DNA of 64,000 bases. Source: Oscillospiraceae bacterium. GTDB taxonomy: Bacteria; Bacillota; Clostridia; UBA1381; UBA9506. The stretch spans positions 1 to 64,000 of the forward strand of contig SVJJ01000005.1 of assembly GCA_015069045.1 (NCBI GenBank), in the 5' to 3' direction. The notes beneath the pieces are model-generated. The model had not been told where the DNA came from and searched no databases. It worked only from the letters and a program-made list of their open reading frames with translations. A program made the position numbers and the translations under genes. Positions 49,593 to 60,418 of this stretch are shown in pieces. Each line of letters opens with the position of its first letter. Positions within the stretch are counted from its first letter, which is position 1.

Positions 49593-50609
49593 TTGAAAAT
49601 TGCAGTTGATGCTTTTGGTGGCGACAATGCGCCGTTAGCCATTATTAAGGGTGCTGTACAGGCCGCCAATACAATGCCTGATGATGAAGTTATTTTGGTG
49701 GGAGATAAACAAAAAATTGAAGATATTTTGGCAAATGAAACTGTTTTACATGGTAATATTTCCATACGTCATGCCTCAGAAGTTATTGCCACAGGGGATG
49801 TGCCTGTTGAGGCAATTCGTACCAAAAAAGATTCTTCTCTTATGGTTACAATCGGCATGCTGAAAAATAAGGAAGCTGATGCAACAGTATCAGCCGGCAA
49901 TACAGGCGCCTATCTTGCAGGTGCCTTTCGAACCTTGGGCCGTATTAAAGGCGTTAAAAGACCTGCTCTTGCAACTCTTTTACCAACAGTTGGCGATAAT
50001 CCCGGCATAATTTTAGATATTGGTGCCAATGCAGACTGTCGTCCGGAACAGCTTGTTCAATTTGCTCAAATGGGAGCTGTATATGCAGCACATGTGTTGC
50101 ATATAGAAAATCCTCAGGTAGCCCTTTTAAATATTGGAGCAGAGGAAGCAAAAGGCAACGCATTAACCAAGGAAACCTATCAGTTACTTAAGGAAAAATC
50201 CTTGAATTTTATTGGTAATATTGAACCGCGTGACGTTTTATCCGGCCAGGCTAATGTTATTGTTTGTGACGGATTTACGGGTAATGTTGTTATAAAATTA
50301 ATTGAAGGAACAGCCGGCACGCTTTTTTCTATGTTGAAAAAGGTATTTTATCGTAATATTTGTTCTAAATTGGCAGCCGGTATTTTAAAGCCCGGTCTCA
50401 AAACTATCAAAGCCAAAATGGACTATTCTGAATATGGCGGTGTGCCTTTCTTAGGTCTTGATGGTGTACTTTTTAAAGCTCATGGCAGTTCTGATGCTAT
50501 TACTATTCAAAATGCAGTTTATGCTGCAAAAGAATATATAGCTGCAGGAATCAATGATCAAATTAAAGAGTTAATGGCTACTGCCAATGCAGATGAAAAT
50601 GAAAGATAA
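49593..50609 (+). CDS. plsX: phosphate acyltransferase PlsX
   Basis: KIAVDAFGGDNAP, SAGNTGAYLAGAFRTLGRI, VCDGFTGNVVIKLIEG; start 49584 GTG or 49593 TTG. Confidence 0.95.
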   Translation: MKIAVDAFGGDNAPLAIIKGAVQAANTMPDDEVILVGDKQKIEDILANETVLHGNISIRHASEVIATGDVPVEAIRTKKDSSLMVTIGMLKNKEADATVSAGNTGAYLAGAFRTLGRIKGVKRPALATLLPTVGDNPGIILDIGANADCRPEQLVQFAQMGAVYAAHVLHIENPQVALLNIGAEEAKGNALTKETYQLLKEKSLNFIGNIEPRDVLSGQANVIVCDGFTGNVVIKLIEGTAGTLFSMLKKVFYRNICSKLAAGILKPGLKTIKAKMDYSEYGGVPFLGLDGVLFKAHGSSDAITIQNAVYAAKEYIAAGINDQIKELMATANADENER

Positions 50610-50737
50610 ATTTTGATTATTTTGAGTTTTTACAAAGCTCATGATAATATTGGTCAATCATATGGTACCGGCATGTGATTATAAAAGAAATACTGTTATT
50701 ATGCCGGGTAATGTGTCATTTATTAGGAGGTGAAAAT

Positions 50738-50965
50738 ATGGAGTTTGAAAGAGTTAAGGCAATTATTGTTGAACAGTTGGGAACAGATGAGAATTCTGTT
50801 ACCTTGGAAACATCCTTTGTTGATGATTTAGGTGCTGATTCTTTAGATGTTGTTGAATTAATTATGGCTTTGGAAGAAGAATTTGACATGGAAATTGCTG
50901 ATGGCGAAGTTGATGATATTAAAACTGTAGGGGATGTTGTTGAGTACATTAAAGCAAATTCCTGA
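50738..50965 (+). CDS. acpP: acyl carrier protein
   Basis: [27 protein letters not shown] aggaggtg before ATG 50738. Confidence 0.96.
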   Translation: MEFERVKAIIVEQLGTDENSVTLETSFVDDLGADSLDVVELIMALEEEFDMEIADGEVDDIKTVGDVVEYIKANS

Positions 50966-51002
50966 TTGAAAAGCCCCGCCTTTGCGGGGCTTTTCAATCA
51001 GG
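50961..51002 (+). terminator. Terminator overlapping acpP stop codon
   Basis: 19-bp perfect stem cctgattgaaaagccccgc / gcggggcttttcaatcagg. Confidence 0.85.
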
Positions 51003-51085
51003 TAAAAAAGGGTAGTGAGCCGATTTATTATTAAAGTTCAGAAGTTTTCTGGCCTTTAATGAGGGATTGGCGGAAAGGAAGAGGC

Positions 51086-51787
51086 ATGAACAAATTAAAA
51101 GCCTTTGAAGAGATAATTGGATATAAGTTTTCAGATAAGGAATTGTTGAGGACAGCCATAACACATAGTTCTTATGCAAACGAAAACAGAGGAAAGCATT
51201 TCCTTTTTAATGAACGCTTAGAATTTTTAGGCGATTCCGTACTCAGTTTAATCGTTAGCAACTATTTGTTTGAAAATTATAAATCATTACCCGAGGGCGA
51301 CTTAACAAAAGCACGAGCAACAATTGTTTGTGAACGGTCGTTGTGGGAGTGCGCTGTAAATATTGAAATGGGTAATTACATTATTTTAGGCAAGGGTGAG
51401 GAACTTACAGGTGGCAGAACCCGCGTATCTATTTTGGCAGATGCATATGAAGCACTGATAGCCGCAATTTATTTAGATGGTGGTATTGATGTTGTTCGAG
51501 AATGGTTGTTAGGGCAGCTTTATGACACTATTCTAAATGCAGTTAAAGGCAAAACTTTCATGGACTATAAAACAGCTCTGCAGGAAAAAATACAAGCCCA
51601 TGGTGCCGTAAATATTCGTTATGAGGTTGTAGAAGAATCAGGTCCGGACCACAATAAAACATTTTTGGTCCATGTTTTAGTTAATGAACAGGTTAAAGGT
51701 GTAGGTGAGGGAAGAAGCAAAAAGAGTGCTGAACAGATGGCTGCTCAAGATGCTTTTTTAAAGTTAGGTGCTAATGGTGGAAAATAA
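51086..51787 (+). CDS. rnc: ribonuclease III
   Basis: NERLEFLGDSVLSLIVS, dsRBD GRSKKSAEQMAAQDA. Confidence 0.95.
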   Translation: MNKLKAFEEIIGYKFSDKELLRTAITHSSYANENRGKHFLFNERLEFLGDSVLSLIVSNYLFENYKSLPEGDLTKARATIVCERSLWECAVNIEMGNYIILGKGEELTGGRTRVSILADAYEALIAAIYLDGGIDVVREWLLGQLYDTILNAVKGKTFMDYKTALQEKIQAHGAVNIRYEVVEESGPDHNKTFLVHVLVNEQVKGVGEGRSKKSAEQMAAQDAFLKLGANGGK

Positions 51788-52778
51788 ACATAAAACGATT
51801 CCGATTTTTGTACCTCATTGGGGTTGTCCCGGTAGTTGCATATTCTGCGATCAAAAAAGAATAACCGGACAACGAGAAGAAATGACACCTGAGCGTGCTG
51901 CCGCAATCATCAAGGATGCGCTTCAATATCGTAGACCTGGGGAACATTGGGAAATAGGTTTTTTTGGTGGTAGTTTTACCGGCATTCCAATTCAGCAACA
52001 AGAAGCTTTGCTGAAGGTAGCACAAGAAGCAGTGCAGGCAGGAAAAGTGGAGGGAATTCGGCTTTCGACACGGCCTGACTATATTAATTCTGAGGTTCTG
52101 ACAAGGTTAATGCGTTTTGGTGTATCAACCGTAGAGTTAGGTGCGCAATCTATGGATGATGAGGTTTTGTTAACTTGCCAACGTGGTCACACTGCATATC
52201 AAACTGTTTGTGCAGCTCAAATGATTCAGGAATGTGGTTTAAATCTTGGTTTACAAATGATGGTTGGATTACCGGGAGATACGCCGGAGATTACCATGAA
52301 AACGGCACAAGCCTTTGCAGAAATGCATCCAGCTTGTGTACGAATATATCCAACATTGGTGATTCGCGGAACAGGTCTTAGCAATTTATATCGTGCAGGC
52401 AGTTACACCCCTTTAACTCTAGAAAAGGCAGTAGAGCAATGCAGTCGCTTATATCGTTTTTTTACTGAAAATAAAATTGAAGTCATTCGCATGGGTTTAT
52501 TACAGATGAATGCAAAAGATGTTTTGGCAGGTCCTTGCCATCCTGCATTTGGTGAAATGGTGCTTAGTGCAGCGTGCTATGAACAATTAGCAGAAAAAAT
52601 GAGAAATTTTTTGGGTAAACAAGTTAGAATTCATGTGAATCCTCGTTATGTTTCTGTTTTACATGGACAAAAAAAAGTAAATATAAAACGATTAATATCT
52701 TATTTTCAATTACATGGGATACAGATTGTACAGGATCCTAATCTAACATGGGGAGAATTTGAAATACTTGAATTATAA
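51774..52778 (+). CDS. Elp3-like radical SAM protein
   Basis: CPGSCIFCDQ (CxxxCxxC), FFGGSFTGIP, RPDYIN, VELGAQSMDDEVL. Confidence 0.88.
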   Translation: MVENKHKTIPIFVPHWGCPGSCIFCDQKRITGQREEMTPERAAAIIKDALQYRRPGEHWEIGFFGGSFTGIPIQQQEALLKVAQEAVQAGKVEGIRLSTRPDYINSEVLTRLMRFGVSTVELGAQSMDDEVLLTCQRGHTAYQTVCAAQMIQECGLNLGLQMMVGLPGDTPEITMKTAQAFAEMHPACVRIYPTLVIRGTGLSNLYRAGSYTPLTLEKAVEQCSRLYRFFTENKIEVIRMGLLQMNAKDVLAGPCHPAFGEMVLSAACYEQLAEKMRNFLGKQVRIHVNPRYVSVLHGQKKVNIKRLISYFQLHGIQIVQDPNLTWGEFEILEL

Positions 52779-52811
52779 TGTAAGTATTTCAGAAAGGTAT
52801 GGGTAATACAT

Positions 52812-55800
52812 ATGCATTTAAAGGGCCTGAAAATGCAAGGATTTAAGTCTTTTGCAGATAATATAGAGCTTACTTTCAGTGATGGCATAACAGCTATTGT
52901 TGGGCCAAATGGCAGCGGAAAAAGCAATATCTCCGATGCCGTTCGTTGGGTGTTAGGCGAACAAAGTGCCAAAACCCTTCGTGGTGCAAAAATGGAGGAT
53001 GTTATTTTTAACGGTACACAAACTCGTAAGCGGTTGGGTTTTGCTGAGGTAAGTTTGTACTTGGATAATAAAGACCGTCACTTTAACGCAAATTATGATG
53101 AAATTGTTGTAACGAGAAAGGTGTTTGCCTCTGGTGAAGGTCAGTATTTTATGAACAATGTACCTTGTCGATTAAAAGATATTCATGAAATATTTATGGA
53201 TACTGGTTTGGGTCGTGATGGTTATTCCATGATTGGACAAGGTAAGATTGATGAAATCTTGTCTGGAAAAGCGGAGGATAGACGTCAAATTTTTGAGGAG
53301 GCATCCGGCATTTCCAAATTTCGCTATCGCAAAGAAGAGGCAGAGCGAAAATTACGCCATACCGATGAAAATTTAGACCGTGTAGCAGATATTATCGGAG
53401 AGTTGGAAGCACAACTTGGCCCCTTAGCGCAACAAGCAGAAAAAGCAAAGAAATATTTAACATTATATAACGAATTAAAAATCTACGATGTAAATTTAGC
53501 ACTTCGCATTGTGGAACGCAGTCGAACACAGGGCTTGGTCTATGTAGAAAAATTAACGGCAGTTTTGGCACAGTTAGAAGAAGCGGAAAAACTGTTGACT
53601 GAAACCGATCTAGAGCAGGAACAATGTTATGCCCATTTTGAAAAACTTGACATTGCAACAGCACAGGCAGAAGAGAGCTTACAAAATACAAATAATAGCA
53701 TTGTTATTTATCAGCGGGAAATTGAGGTTTTAAAAAATACAATAGAAGGCAACTTGCGTCTGCTTGAACGAATAGAAAAGGAAACAGAGGACTTGTTTTC
53801 TGAAAAGTTAATGGCTGAAAAAGGTATACAAGATGAAGAACAGAAAATCGCTGCTTTTAACGAAAAACTTGCTGGTATAAAGAAGGAAAAAACGGCTCTT
53901 GCTTCATCCTTAGATGACATGGGGGAAGATGCTAACCGTGAATCCGGTCGGATTGAAGAAATTAAACAAGGTATTTCCAAGGCTTTTGATATAGTTTCTG
54001 ATTGTAAAATTAAACTATCTAATATAGCCTTTTTAGAACAAAATCTTCAAAAACGTTGCAGGGAATTATCTCACGAATTAACCGAAAAACAAAAGGATCT
54101 AGAGGCACAAAAGGACCGAGGCACCAGCTTAGATAAAGAATTTAATCGTAAAACTGAATTCGTAGATGGTATAGAAAAACAATTGGCAGAACAACGTAAG
54201 CAGGAAGAAACGCTACAAAATTTGCTGACAGAAAAACAAAAAAACATAAGCGAATTACAGTTAAATAAAAATCAAAAAATGACCAGACTTCATTTACTTA
54301 CTGAAATGGAGCAAAATTTTGAAGGTTATTATAAAAGTGTTAAAGAGATTATGAAACAACATGATGGCGGTATGCTTCGTAATGCAGGCATTTATGGCCC
54401 TGTTTCAAAATTAATTCATGTAGAACAGGCTTATGCGGTTGCTATAGGTGCCGCCATTGGCGGTGCTCTTCAGAATATTGTTGTAAAAACGGAAGAAGAT
54501 GCAAAGAAAGCCATTGCCTATTTAAAAAAACAAGGTGCTGGTCGGGCTACTTTTATGCCAGTCTCGGCGGTTAGTGGCAGCTTAATTGATGTTAGCAAAA
54601 TTAAAAATGAGCCTGGTTATTTAGGTATTGCATCTGAACTTGTAAGCTATGATGATTGTTATGATGGTGTTATTAAAAACTTATTAGGTAAGACAATTGT
54701 CATTGAAAAAGTAGATGAGGCCATTGCCATCTCGAGAAAATATAAGCAATCCATTCGCATTGTTACTTTAGATGGCGAGGTTTTTTATCCCGGTGGTTCT
54801 ATTGCCGGAGGTTCTCAGCAAAAGGGCAGTCAATTACTGGGTCGCGAACAAGAAATTCGTAAACTAAAAGATGAACTGAAATCTTGTGAACAGACAATAG
54901 TAAATTTAGAAAAAAAGAAAAAAGCTTTAGAAGCTAAAATTTTAGATTTAGCTCAAGAACAAGTTCAAACAGAGAATGTATATCGTGAAAATAAAGAAGT
55001 TCTTTTACTCTTGACACGTGACAGAGATCATCATGGTTTACTTTTGTCTGCTTTGGAGGATGCGATTGTAAACATTAAACAAAGTATAATTGATGCACAG
55101 GCAGAGGGCCAACAATTTATGGCGGAAAAAGAACAAGTAGAGGAGCAACTAAAAGAGGCAGAGGCGTCCATCCAAACAAATCGTGTCATTCTCAATGAGC
55201 TAGAACAAATTCAGGAATCTTTTGCGAATGATAGACAAAAAATTAATGATCAAATCATGGAAAAAGGTTTTGAGGAATCAGCCGTAATGCGTGATATTGA
55301 CCAATGCAAAGAAAAGATGGAAACACTTTTTCATGAGATATCTCAGGCAGATATGCATATTACTTTACGCCACCAAGAAAAAAAGGAAATTTTATCTTCA
55401 AACGAAACCCATCATCAGGATATAATAACAAAAGAGGAGCAGACAAATACATTATCCAAGGAGATTGAAGCTATACGGCAGTCAATGGCAGTTTTTTCTA
55501 CAGAACGTCAGTCTGTTGAGCAAAAACTCCGTGATTTGCAAGGAAATTCTAAGAACAATCATGAAACGATATATGATTTAAAAACAGAAATTGGCCGTCT
55601 TGAAACACAAAAAGAAAAGTTAGAAACAGAGGCAGAGGCAGCCATTTCGCGTCTTTGGGACGAATATGAAATTGTTTTTTCAGAGGCAGCAAAACTTCAT
55701 AAGGATGACTTAGGTACTGATCATGCAATTGCCAAACAAATCAGCATTTTACGAAGTAAAATTCGTGAGCTTGGTAATGTGAATGTAGACGCTATTGAAG

Positions 55801-56375
55801 AAGAAAAAGCAGTAACGGAGCGATATAATTTTTTAACTAACCAACGAGATGATTTACAAAAAGCCAAGCGGGATTTGTTGCGGCTAATTGAAGAAATGCA
55901 AACCATTATGAAACGTCAATTTAAAGAGAAATTTGACAAGATTAACAAACACTTTAAAACAACTTTTTCAGAACTATTTGGCGGTGGTAATGCAGATTTA
56001 AAACTATCTGATGAAGACCATATATTGGAAAGCGGGATTGACATTAATGTTCAACCTCCCGGTAAAAAATTACAAAGCCTTTCCTTGCTTTCCGGAGGTG
56101 AACGTGCTTTATCAGCCATTGCTTTGCTTTTTGCTATTTTACGAATTAAACCAACGCCCTTCTGCTTTTTAGATGAGATTGAGGCGGCTTTAGATGAAAA
56201 TAATGTATATAGATACGCAGAATTTATTAAAAGATTTAGTCGCCATACTCAATTTATTTTAGTTACTCATCGTCGCGGTACTATGGAATGTGCAGATGTT
56301 ATTTACGGTGTTACGATGCAGGAAAAAGGCGTTTCCAAGCTTTTACCATTACATTTAGAGGAAATAGATGCCTAA
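52812..56375 (+). CDS. smc: chromosome segregation protein SMC
   Basis: MQGFKSFADNIELTFSDGITAIVGPNGSGKSNISDAVRWVLGEQ, hinge, LSGGERALSAIALLFAI. Confidence 0.96.
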   Translation: MHLKGLKMQGFKSFADNIELTFSDGITAIVGPNGSGKSNISDAVRWVLGEQSAKTLRGAKMEDVIFNGTQTRKRLGFAEVSLYLDNKDRHFNANYDEIVVTRKVFASGEGQYFMNNVPCRLKDIHEIFMDTGLGRDGYSMIGQGKIDEILSGKAEDRRQIFEEASGISKFRYRKEEAERKLRHTDENLDRVADIIGELEAQLGPLAQQAEKAKKYLTLYNELKIYDVNLALRIVERSRTQGLVYVEKLTAVLAQLEEAEKLLTETDLEQEQCYAHFEKLDIATAQAEESLQNTNNSIVIYQREIEVLKNTIEGNLRLLERIEKETEDLFSEKLMAEKGIQDEEQKIAAFNEKLAGIKKEKTALASSLDDMGEDANRESGRIEEIKQGISKAFDIVSDCKIKLSNIAFLEQNLQKRCRELSHELTEKQKDLEAQKDRGTSLDKEFNRKTEFVDGIEKQLAEQRKQEETLQNLLTEKQKNISELQLNKNQKMTRLHLLTEMEQNFEGYYKSVKEIMKQHDGGMLRNAGIYGPVSKLIHVEQAYAVAIGAAIGGALQNIVVKTEEDAKKAIAYLKKQGAGRATFMPVSAVSGSLIDVSKIKNEPGYLGIASELVSYDDCYDGVIKNLLGKTIVIEKVDEAIAISRKYKQSIRIVTLDGEVFYPGGSIAGGSQQKGSQLLGREQEIRKLKDELKSCEQTIVNLEKKKKALEAKILDLAQEQVQTENVYRENKEVLLLLTRDRDHHGLLLSALEDAIVNIKQSIIDAQAEGQQFMAEKEQVEEQLKEAEASIQTNRVILNELEQIQESFANDRQKINDQIMEKGFEESAVMRDIDQCKEKMETLFHEISQADMHITLRHQEKKEILSSNETHHQDIITKEEQTNTLSKEIEAIRQSMAVFSTERQSVEQKLRDLQGNSKNNHETIYDLKTEIGRLETQKEKLETEAEAAISRLWDEYEIVFSEAAKLHKDDLGTDHAIAKQISILRSKIRELGNVNVDAIEEEKAVTERYNFLTNQRDDLQKAKRDLLRLIEEMQTIMKRQFKEKFDKINKHFKTTFSELFGGGNADLKLSDEDHILESGIDINVQPPGKKLQSLSLLSGGERALSAIALLFAILRIKPTPFCFLDEIEAALDENNVYRYAEFIKRFSRHTQFILVTHRRGTMECADVIYGVTMQEKGVSKLLPLHLEEIDA

Positions 56376-56447
56376 TTTGATAATTTTGGTTATATGTGTA
56401 CATACTAACTTCGAAATACAATGAATTTTTGAAACGGAGTGGTATTG

Positions 56448-56831
56448 ATGCACTTGTTAAACAAAATTTCAAAGCGAACCCTATGGATTTCGGCTCTTGG
56501 TGGCATGCTGGCTGGCTTTTTAAATGGCTTGTTTGGTTCGGGCGGCGGGACCGTGATTGTTCCCTTTTTAGAACACTTTTTAAAACAAGATGAACATACC
56601 TCTCACGCCACAGCAATTTTAATCATTTTGGGTTTTACGATGGTAAGTTTGTTATTTTATGGCCGTCAAACGCCTCTTAATTATAGCTTGGCGCTCCAGG
56701 TCTCCGGTGGTGGTGTTATCGGGGGACTGTTGGGTGCCAAGCTTTTAAAAAAGTTATCAGGCAACTGTATACGCAAAATATTTGGTTCCTTTATGATTCT
56801 TGCTGCTATAAGAATGGTGGTGGGCTCATGA
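56448..56831 (+). CDS. half-size sulfite exporter TauE/SafE family protein (N-half)
   Basis: GGMLAGFLNGLFGSGGGTVIVPFL; about 128 aa. Confidence 0.82.
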   Translation: MHLLNKISKRTLWISALGGMLAGFLNGLFGSGGGTVIVPFLEHFLKQDEHTSHATAILIILGFTMVSLLFYGRQTPLNYSLALQVSGGGVIGGLLGAKLLKKLSGNCIRKIFGSFMILAAIRMVVGS

Positions 56832-57205
56832 TTATTTCTGTTATCATTGGCCTTATATCCGGCATTATTAGCGGTATGGGTATTGGTGGTGGAACGATTT
56901 TAATTCCTTCTCTATCTATTTTTTTGCAAATTGTGCAACACGAAGCACAAGGAATTAATTTGTTATATTTTATTCCGACTGCTATTGTGTCTTTATGGGT
57001 GCATATTAAAAATAAAAGGGTTAATTTTGCAATTGCGTGGCCTATTATTTTATTTGGCCTATTAGGTGCGGTAGGCGGCGCGCTTTTAGCCGGTTTTTTA
57101 AAAGCAGATATTTTACGACGTCTTTTTGGAATTTTTTTATTTATAATGGGCGGATATGAGATACTAAAAAAAGATAAAAAATCAAAAAAAGTGCAAGAAA
57201 AATGA
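56828..57205 (+). CDS. half-size sulfite exporter TauE/SafE family protein (C-half)
   Basis: IIGLISGIISGMGIGGGTILIPSL; 4-nt ATGA overlap with previous gene. Confidence 0.82.
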   Translation: MIISVIIGLISGIISGMGIGGGTILIPSLSIFLQIVQHEAQGINLLYFIPTAIVSLWVHIKNKRVNFAIAWPIILFGLLGAVGGALLAGFLKADILRRLFGIFLFIMGGYEILKKDKKSKKVQEK

Positions 57206-57215
57206 CTTTTTCCTC

Positions 57216-57244
57216 TTTACCAAAGGATAAAAATATGGTATGAT
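57216..57244 (+). promoter_or_regulatory. Promoter of dxs
   Basis: TTTACC, 17 bp, TATGAT. Confidence 0.5.
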
Positions 57245-57306
57245 ATATCTATGTGTGTTCATATTAATACAAAAATCTACATTAGGATAAAAGAACATGT
57301 AAAAGA

Positions 57307-59169
57307 GTGATTTATGTGTACCAATTTTTAGAGGGCATTCAATCGCCTGATGATATTCGAAAACTGAGTTTTCATGAACTGGAGAAACTTGCAGAAGAGA
57401 TTCGCATGTTTTTGATTCAGTCCGTTTCAAAAACAGGAGGACATTTGGCATCCAACTTAGGTGTTGTAGAATTAACCCTGGCCTTGTTTAAAACGTTGCA
57501 CCTTCCGGATGATGGCATCATATGGGATGTGGGTCATCAATCCTATGTTCACAAACTGTTAACTGGACGGATGAAAGACTTTTCTATGTTGCGTCAATAC
57601 GGCGGGCTAAGCGGGTTTCCTAAGAGCTGTGAAAGTGAATATGATGTGTTTAATACCGGTCATTCCTCCACATCTGTTTCTGCTGCTTTGGGAATGACGC
57701 GAGCGGCTGCCATATTAGGAGAGGATAAGCGTACAGTTGCCGTTATTGGTGATGGCGCTTTAACCGGTGGTATGGCTTTTGAAGCCTTAAATGATGCCGG
57801 TACCTATAAGAAAAACTTTATAGTAATTTTAAATGACAATGAAATGTCTATTGCGCAGAATGTAGGCGGAGTTTCACGTTATTTAACAAGGATGAGAACA
57901 AGACCCTTTTATTTTAAGTTAAAATCCCGATTGGAACAAGGGATAGGAAAAATTCCTAAAGTAGGTAAGAGCCTTGTACTTTTAATGAAAAGAATAAAAG
58001 ATTCTTTCCGCTACCTGCTGACACCTTCCACAATTTTTGAAGATTTTGGTTTTACATATTTAGGCCCTATTGATGGTCATGACATTCCATTTTTGTGTCA
58101 GGTTTTAGAACGAGCCAAAGCGATACATGGCCCAGTTTTAATACATGTTAAAACTAAAAAAGGTAAAGGCTATAAATTTGCTGAAGATAAACCAACAGAT
58201 TTTCATGGTGTAGGTGCTTTTGAAATTGAAACCGGTGAACGCAATTGCGGGGGAGAAACCTATTCAGCTGTGTTGGGTCGTACCATGTTTTCTTTAGCAG
58301 AACAAAATAAAAACTTGTGCGCTGTTACGGCCGCCATGTCTGATGGTACGGGCTTATGTGCCTTTGGGCAGCTATATCCCGATAGATTTTTTGATGTAGG
58401 CATTGCCGAGCAACATGGTGTAACCTTTGCTGCAGGTTTGGCAAAAAAAGGAATGCGACCTGTGGTGGCCATTTACTCATCTTTTCTTCAACGAGCCTAT
58501 GACCAAATTTTGCATGATGTATGTTTACAAAATTTGTCAGTTGTATTTTCCATTGATCGGGCAGGTTTGGTAGGGGAGGATGGTGAAACACATCAAGGTG
58601 TATATGATTTGGCATTTCTTTCTCAAATGCCTAATATGACCATTTTGGCCCCTGCTAATTTTACAGAATTTTCAGATATGCTTGCATATGCAACTACAGA
58701 ACATTGTGGTCCAATTGCAATTCGATATCCAAGAGGAGGAAACAGTGTCACATATACTGGGCAATCTTTAAAACCCTTTTTGCCGGATGTTGTATCCCGT
58801 GGAGAGCATGTATGTATATTGTCCATGGGCCATATGCTTTCTGTTGCTATACAATGTAAAGATATGTTAGCAGATGAAGGCTATTCTGCTACAGTTGTAA
58901 ATTTACGTACATTATGGCCTCTGGATTCAGCGTCGTTACAACAGCTTGCTGATGGTTATAAACTCATTGTTACCATAGAAGACGGTGTTAAACATGGCGG
59001 TATAGGTGAAAAAATTATGAATCTTTATCACGGCCGGGCCCGTGTATTGGTTAAAGCACATGAAACCGGTATTGTGCCCCATGGCAAATGTGAGGAATTA
59101 TATCGTGCATGCGGACTAGATGCTAACAATATTGCCGCAGAGATAAAACAAATATTAAGTGAGGTTTAA
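57307..59169 (+). CDS. dxs: 1-deoxy-D-xylulose-5-phosphate synthase
   Basis: GGHLASNLGVVELTLAL, VGHQSYVHKLLTGR, GDGALTGGMAFEALND, DVGIAEQHGVTFAAGLA. Confidence 0.95.
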   Translation: MIYVYQFLEGIQSPDDIRKLSFHELEKLAEEIRMFLIQSVSKTGGHLASNLGVVELTLALFKTLHLPDDGIIWDVGHQSYVHKLLTGRMKDFSMLRQYGGLSGFPKSCESEYDVFNTGHSSTSVSAALGMTRAAAILGEDKRTVAVIGDGALTGGMAFEALNDAGTYKKNFIVILNDNEMSIAQNVGGVSRYLTRMRTRPFYFKLKSRLEQGIGKIPKVGKSLVLLMKRIKDSFRYLLTPSTIFEDFGFTYLGPIDGHDIPFLCQVLERAKAIHGPVLIHVKTKKGKGYKFAEDKPTDFHGVGAFEIETGERNCGGETYSAVLGRTMFSLAEQNKNLCAVTAAMSDGTGLCAFGQLYPDRFFDVGIAEQHGVTFAAGLAKKGMRPVVAIYSSFLQRAYDQILHDVCLQNLSVVFSIDRAGLVGEDGETHQGVYDLAFLSQMPNMTILAPANFTEFSDMLAYATTEHCGPIAIRYPRGGNSVTYTGQSLKPFLPDVVSRGEHVCILSMGHMLSVAIQCKDMLADEGYSATVVNLRTLWPLDSASLQQLADGYKLIVTIEDGVKHGGIGEKIMNLYHGRARVLVKAHETGIVPHGKCEELYRACGLDANNIAAEIKQILSEV

Positions 59170-59171
59170 AC

Positions 59172-60398
59172 ATGAAAAAGCCTGAGCTTTTAGCCCCTGC
59201 CGGAACTTTAGAACGCTTGCAAACGGCCATCGCCTTTGGAGCTGATGCTGTTTATGCAGGCGGCGAGGCTTTTTCCATGCGGAGTGCTGCAAAAAATTTT
59301 TCTAAAGATGATTTAAAACGAGCACGAGAACTAACTCTTTCTGCTAATAAAAAACTATATATTACTGTTAACATTATTCCTCATAATCAAGATTTAGAAA
59401 TGTTATCACGTTACTTAGAGAAATTGGCTGAGCTTACACCGGATGGATTGATTGTGTCGGATTTAGGTGTTTTTACCATGGCACAAAAATTGGCACCCCA
59501 TGTGCCTTTGCATATCAGTACCCAGGCGAATAATACAAATGCGGAAACCTTTTCGGCATGGCATCGGTTAGGTGCCCAACGAGTGGTTTGCGCCCGGGAA
59601 TTATCTTTTGACGAAATACGCGAGATTAGAGAAATAACGCCAAACACATTAGAATTAGAAGCCTTTGTTCATGGCGCCATGTGTATTTCTTATTCCGGTC
59701 GTTGCCTTTTATCCGGTTATATGACAGGTCGCGATTCCAACCAAGGCAGTTGCGCCCATCCATGTCGATGGAATTACAGCTTAATGGAAGAAAAACGACC
59801 TGGAGAATATTATCCTGTTTATGAAAATGACCGAGGTACGTTCATTTTTAATTCTAAAGATTTGTGTATGATAGAGTATATTCCACAGCTTATTGAATGT
59901 GGAATTAGCAGCTTTAAATTAGAAGGTCGCGTTAAAACAGAGTATTATGTGGCTACTGTTGTTAAAACATATCGTGAGGCCATAGACCGTTACTTTGAGA
60001 ATCCCGATACATTTCAAACAGATCCATCATGGCTGGAAGAATTATCGAAAGTCAGCAACCGTCACTATACCACCGGATTTTACACCGGTCAGCCTGATTT
60101 TAATGCGCAAAATTATGAAACAAGTGCCTACGTTCGTACATATGATGTGGTGGCCGTGGTTACCGGTTATGATGAAACGAGCGGGGATTTATTGTTAGAG
60201 CAGCGAAATCGGTTTTTTAAAGGAGATGAACTGGAAACAGTTGTTCCCTACGAAAAAAGTATGACAATTCAAGCAAATACATTGCGAGATGAATGGGGTA
60301 ATGTGATAGAATCAGCTCCTCATTCTCGGCAAAAATTACGTTTAAATGTTGGACGGCCTCTGCCGCCTTTATCCTTATTGCGTAAGAAGAAGGATTGA
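59172..60398 (+). CDS. U32 family peptidase
   Basis: PELLAPAGTLERLQTAIAFGADAVYAGG, ELEAFVHGAMCISYSGRCLLSGYMTGRDSNQGSCAHPCRW. Confidence 0.94.
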   Translation: MKKPELLAPAGTLERLQTAIAFGADAVYAGGEAFSMRSAAKNFSKDDLKRARELTLSANKKLYITVNIIPHNQDLEMLSRYLEKLAELTPDGLIVSDLGVFTMAQKLAPHVPLHISTQANNTNAETFSAWHRLGAQRVVCARELSFDEIREIREITPNTLELEAFVHGAMCISYSGRCLLSGYMTGRDSNQGSCAHPCRWNYSLMEEKRPGEYYPVYENDRGTFIFNSKDLCMIEYIPQLIECGISSFKLEGRVKTEYYVATVVKTYREAIDRYFENPDTFQTDPSWLEELSKVSNRHYTTGFYTGQPDFNAQNYETSAYVRTYDVVAVVTGYDETSGDLLLEQRNRFFKGDELETVVPYEKSMTIQANTLRDEWGNVIESAPHSRQKLRLNVGRPLPPLSLLRKKKD

Positions 60399-60418
60399 AA
60401 ACATAGGAGGAATCAAGA

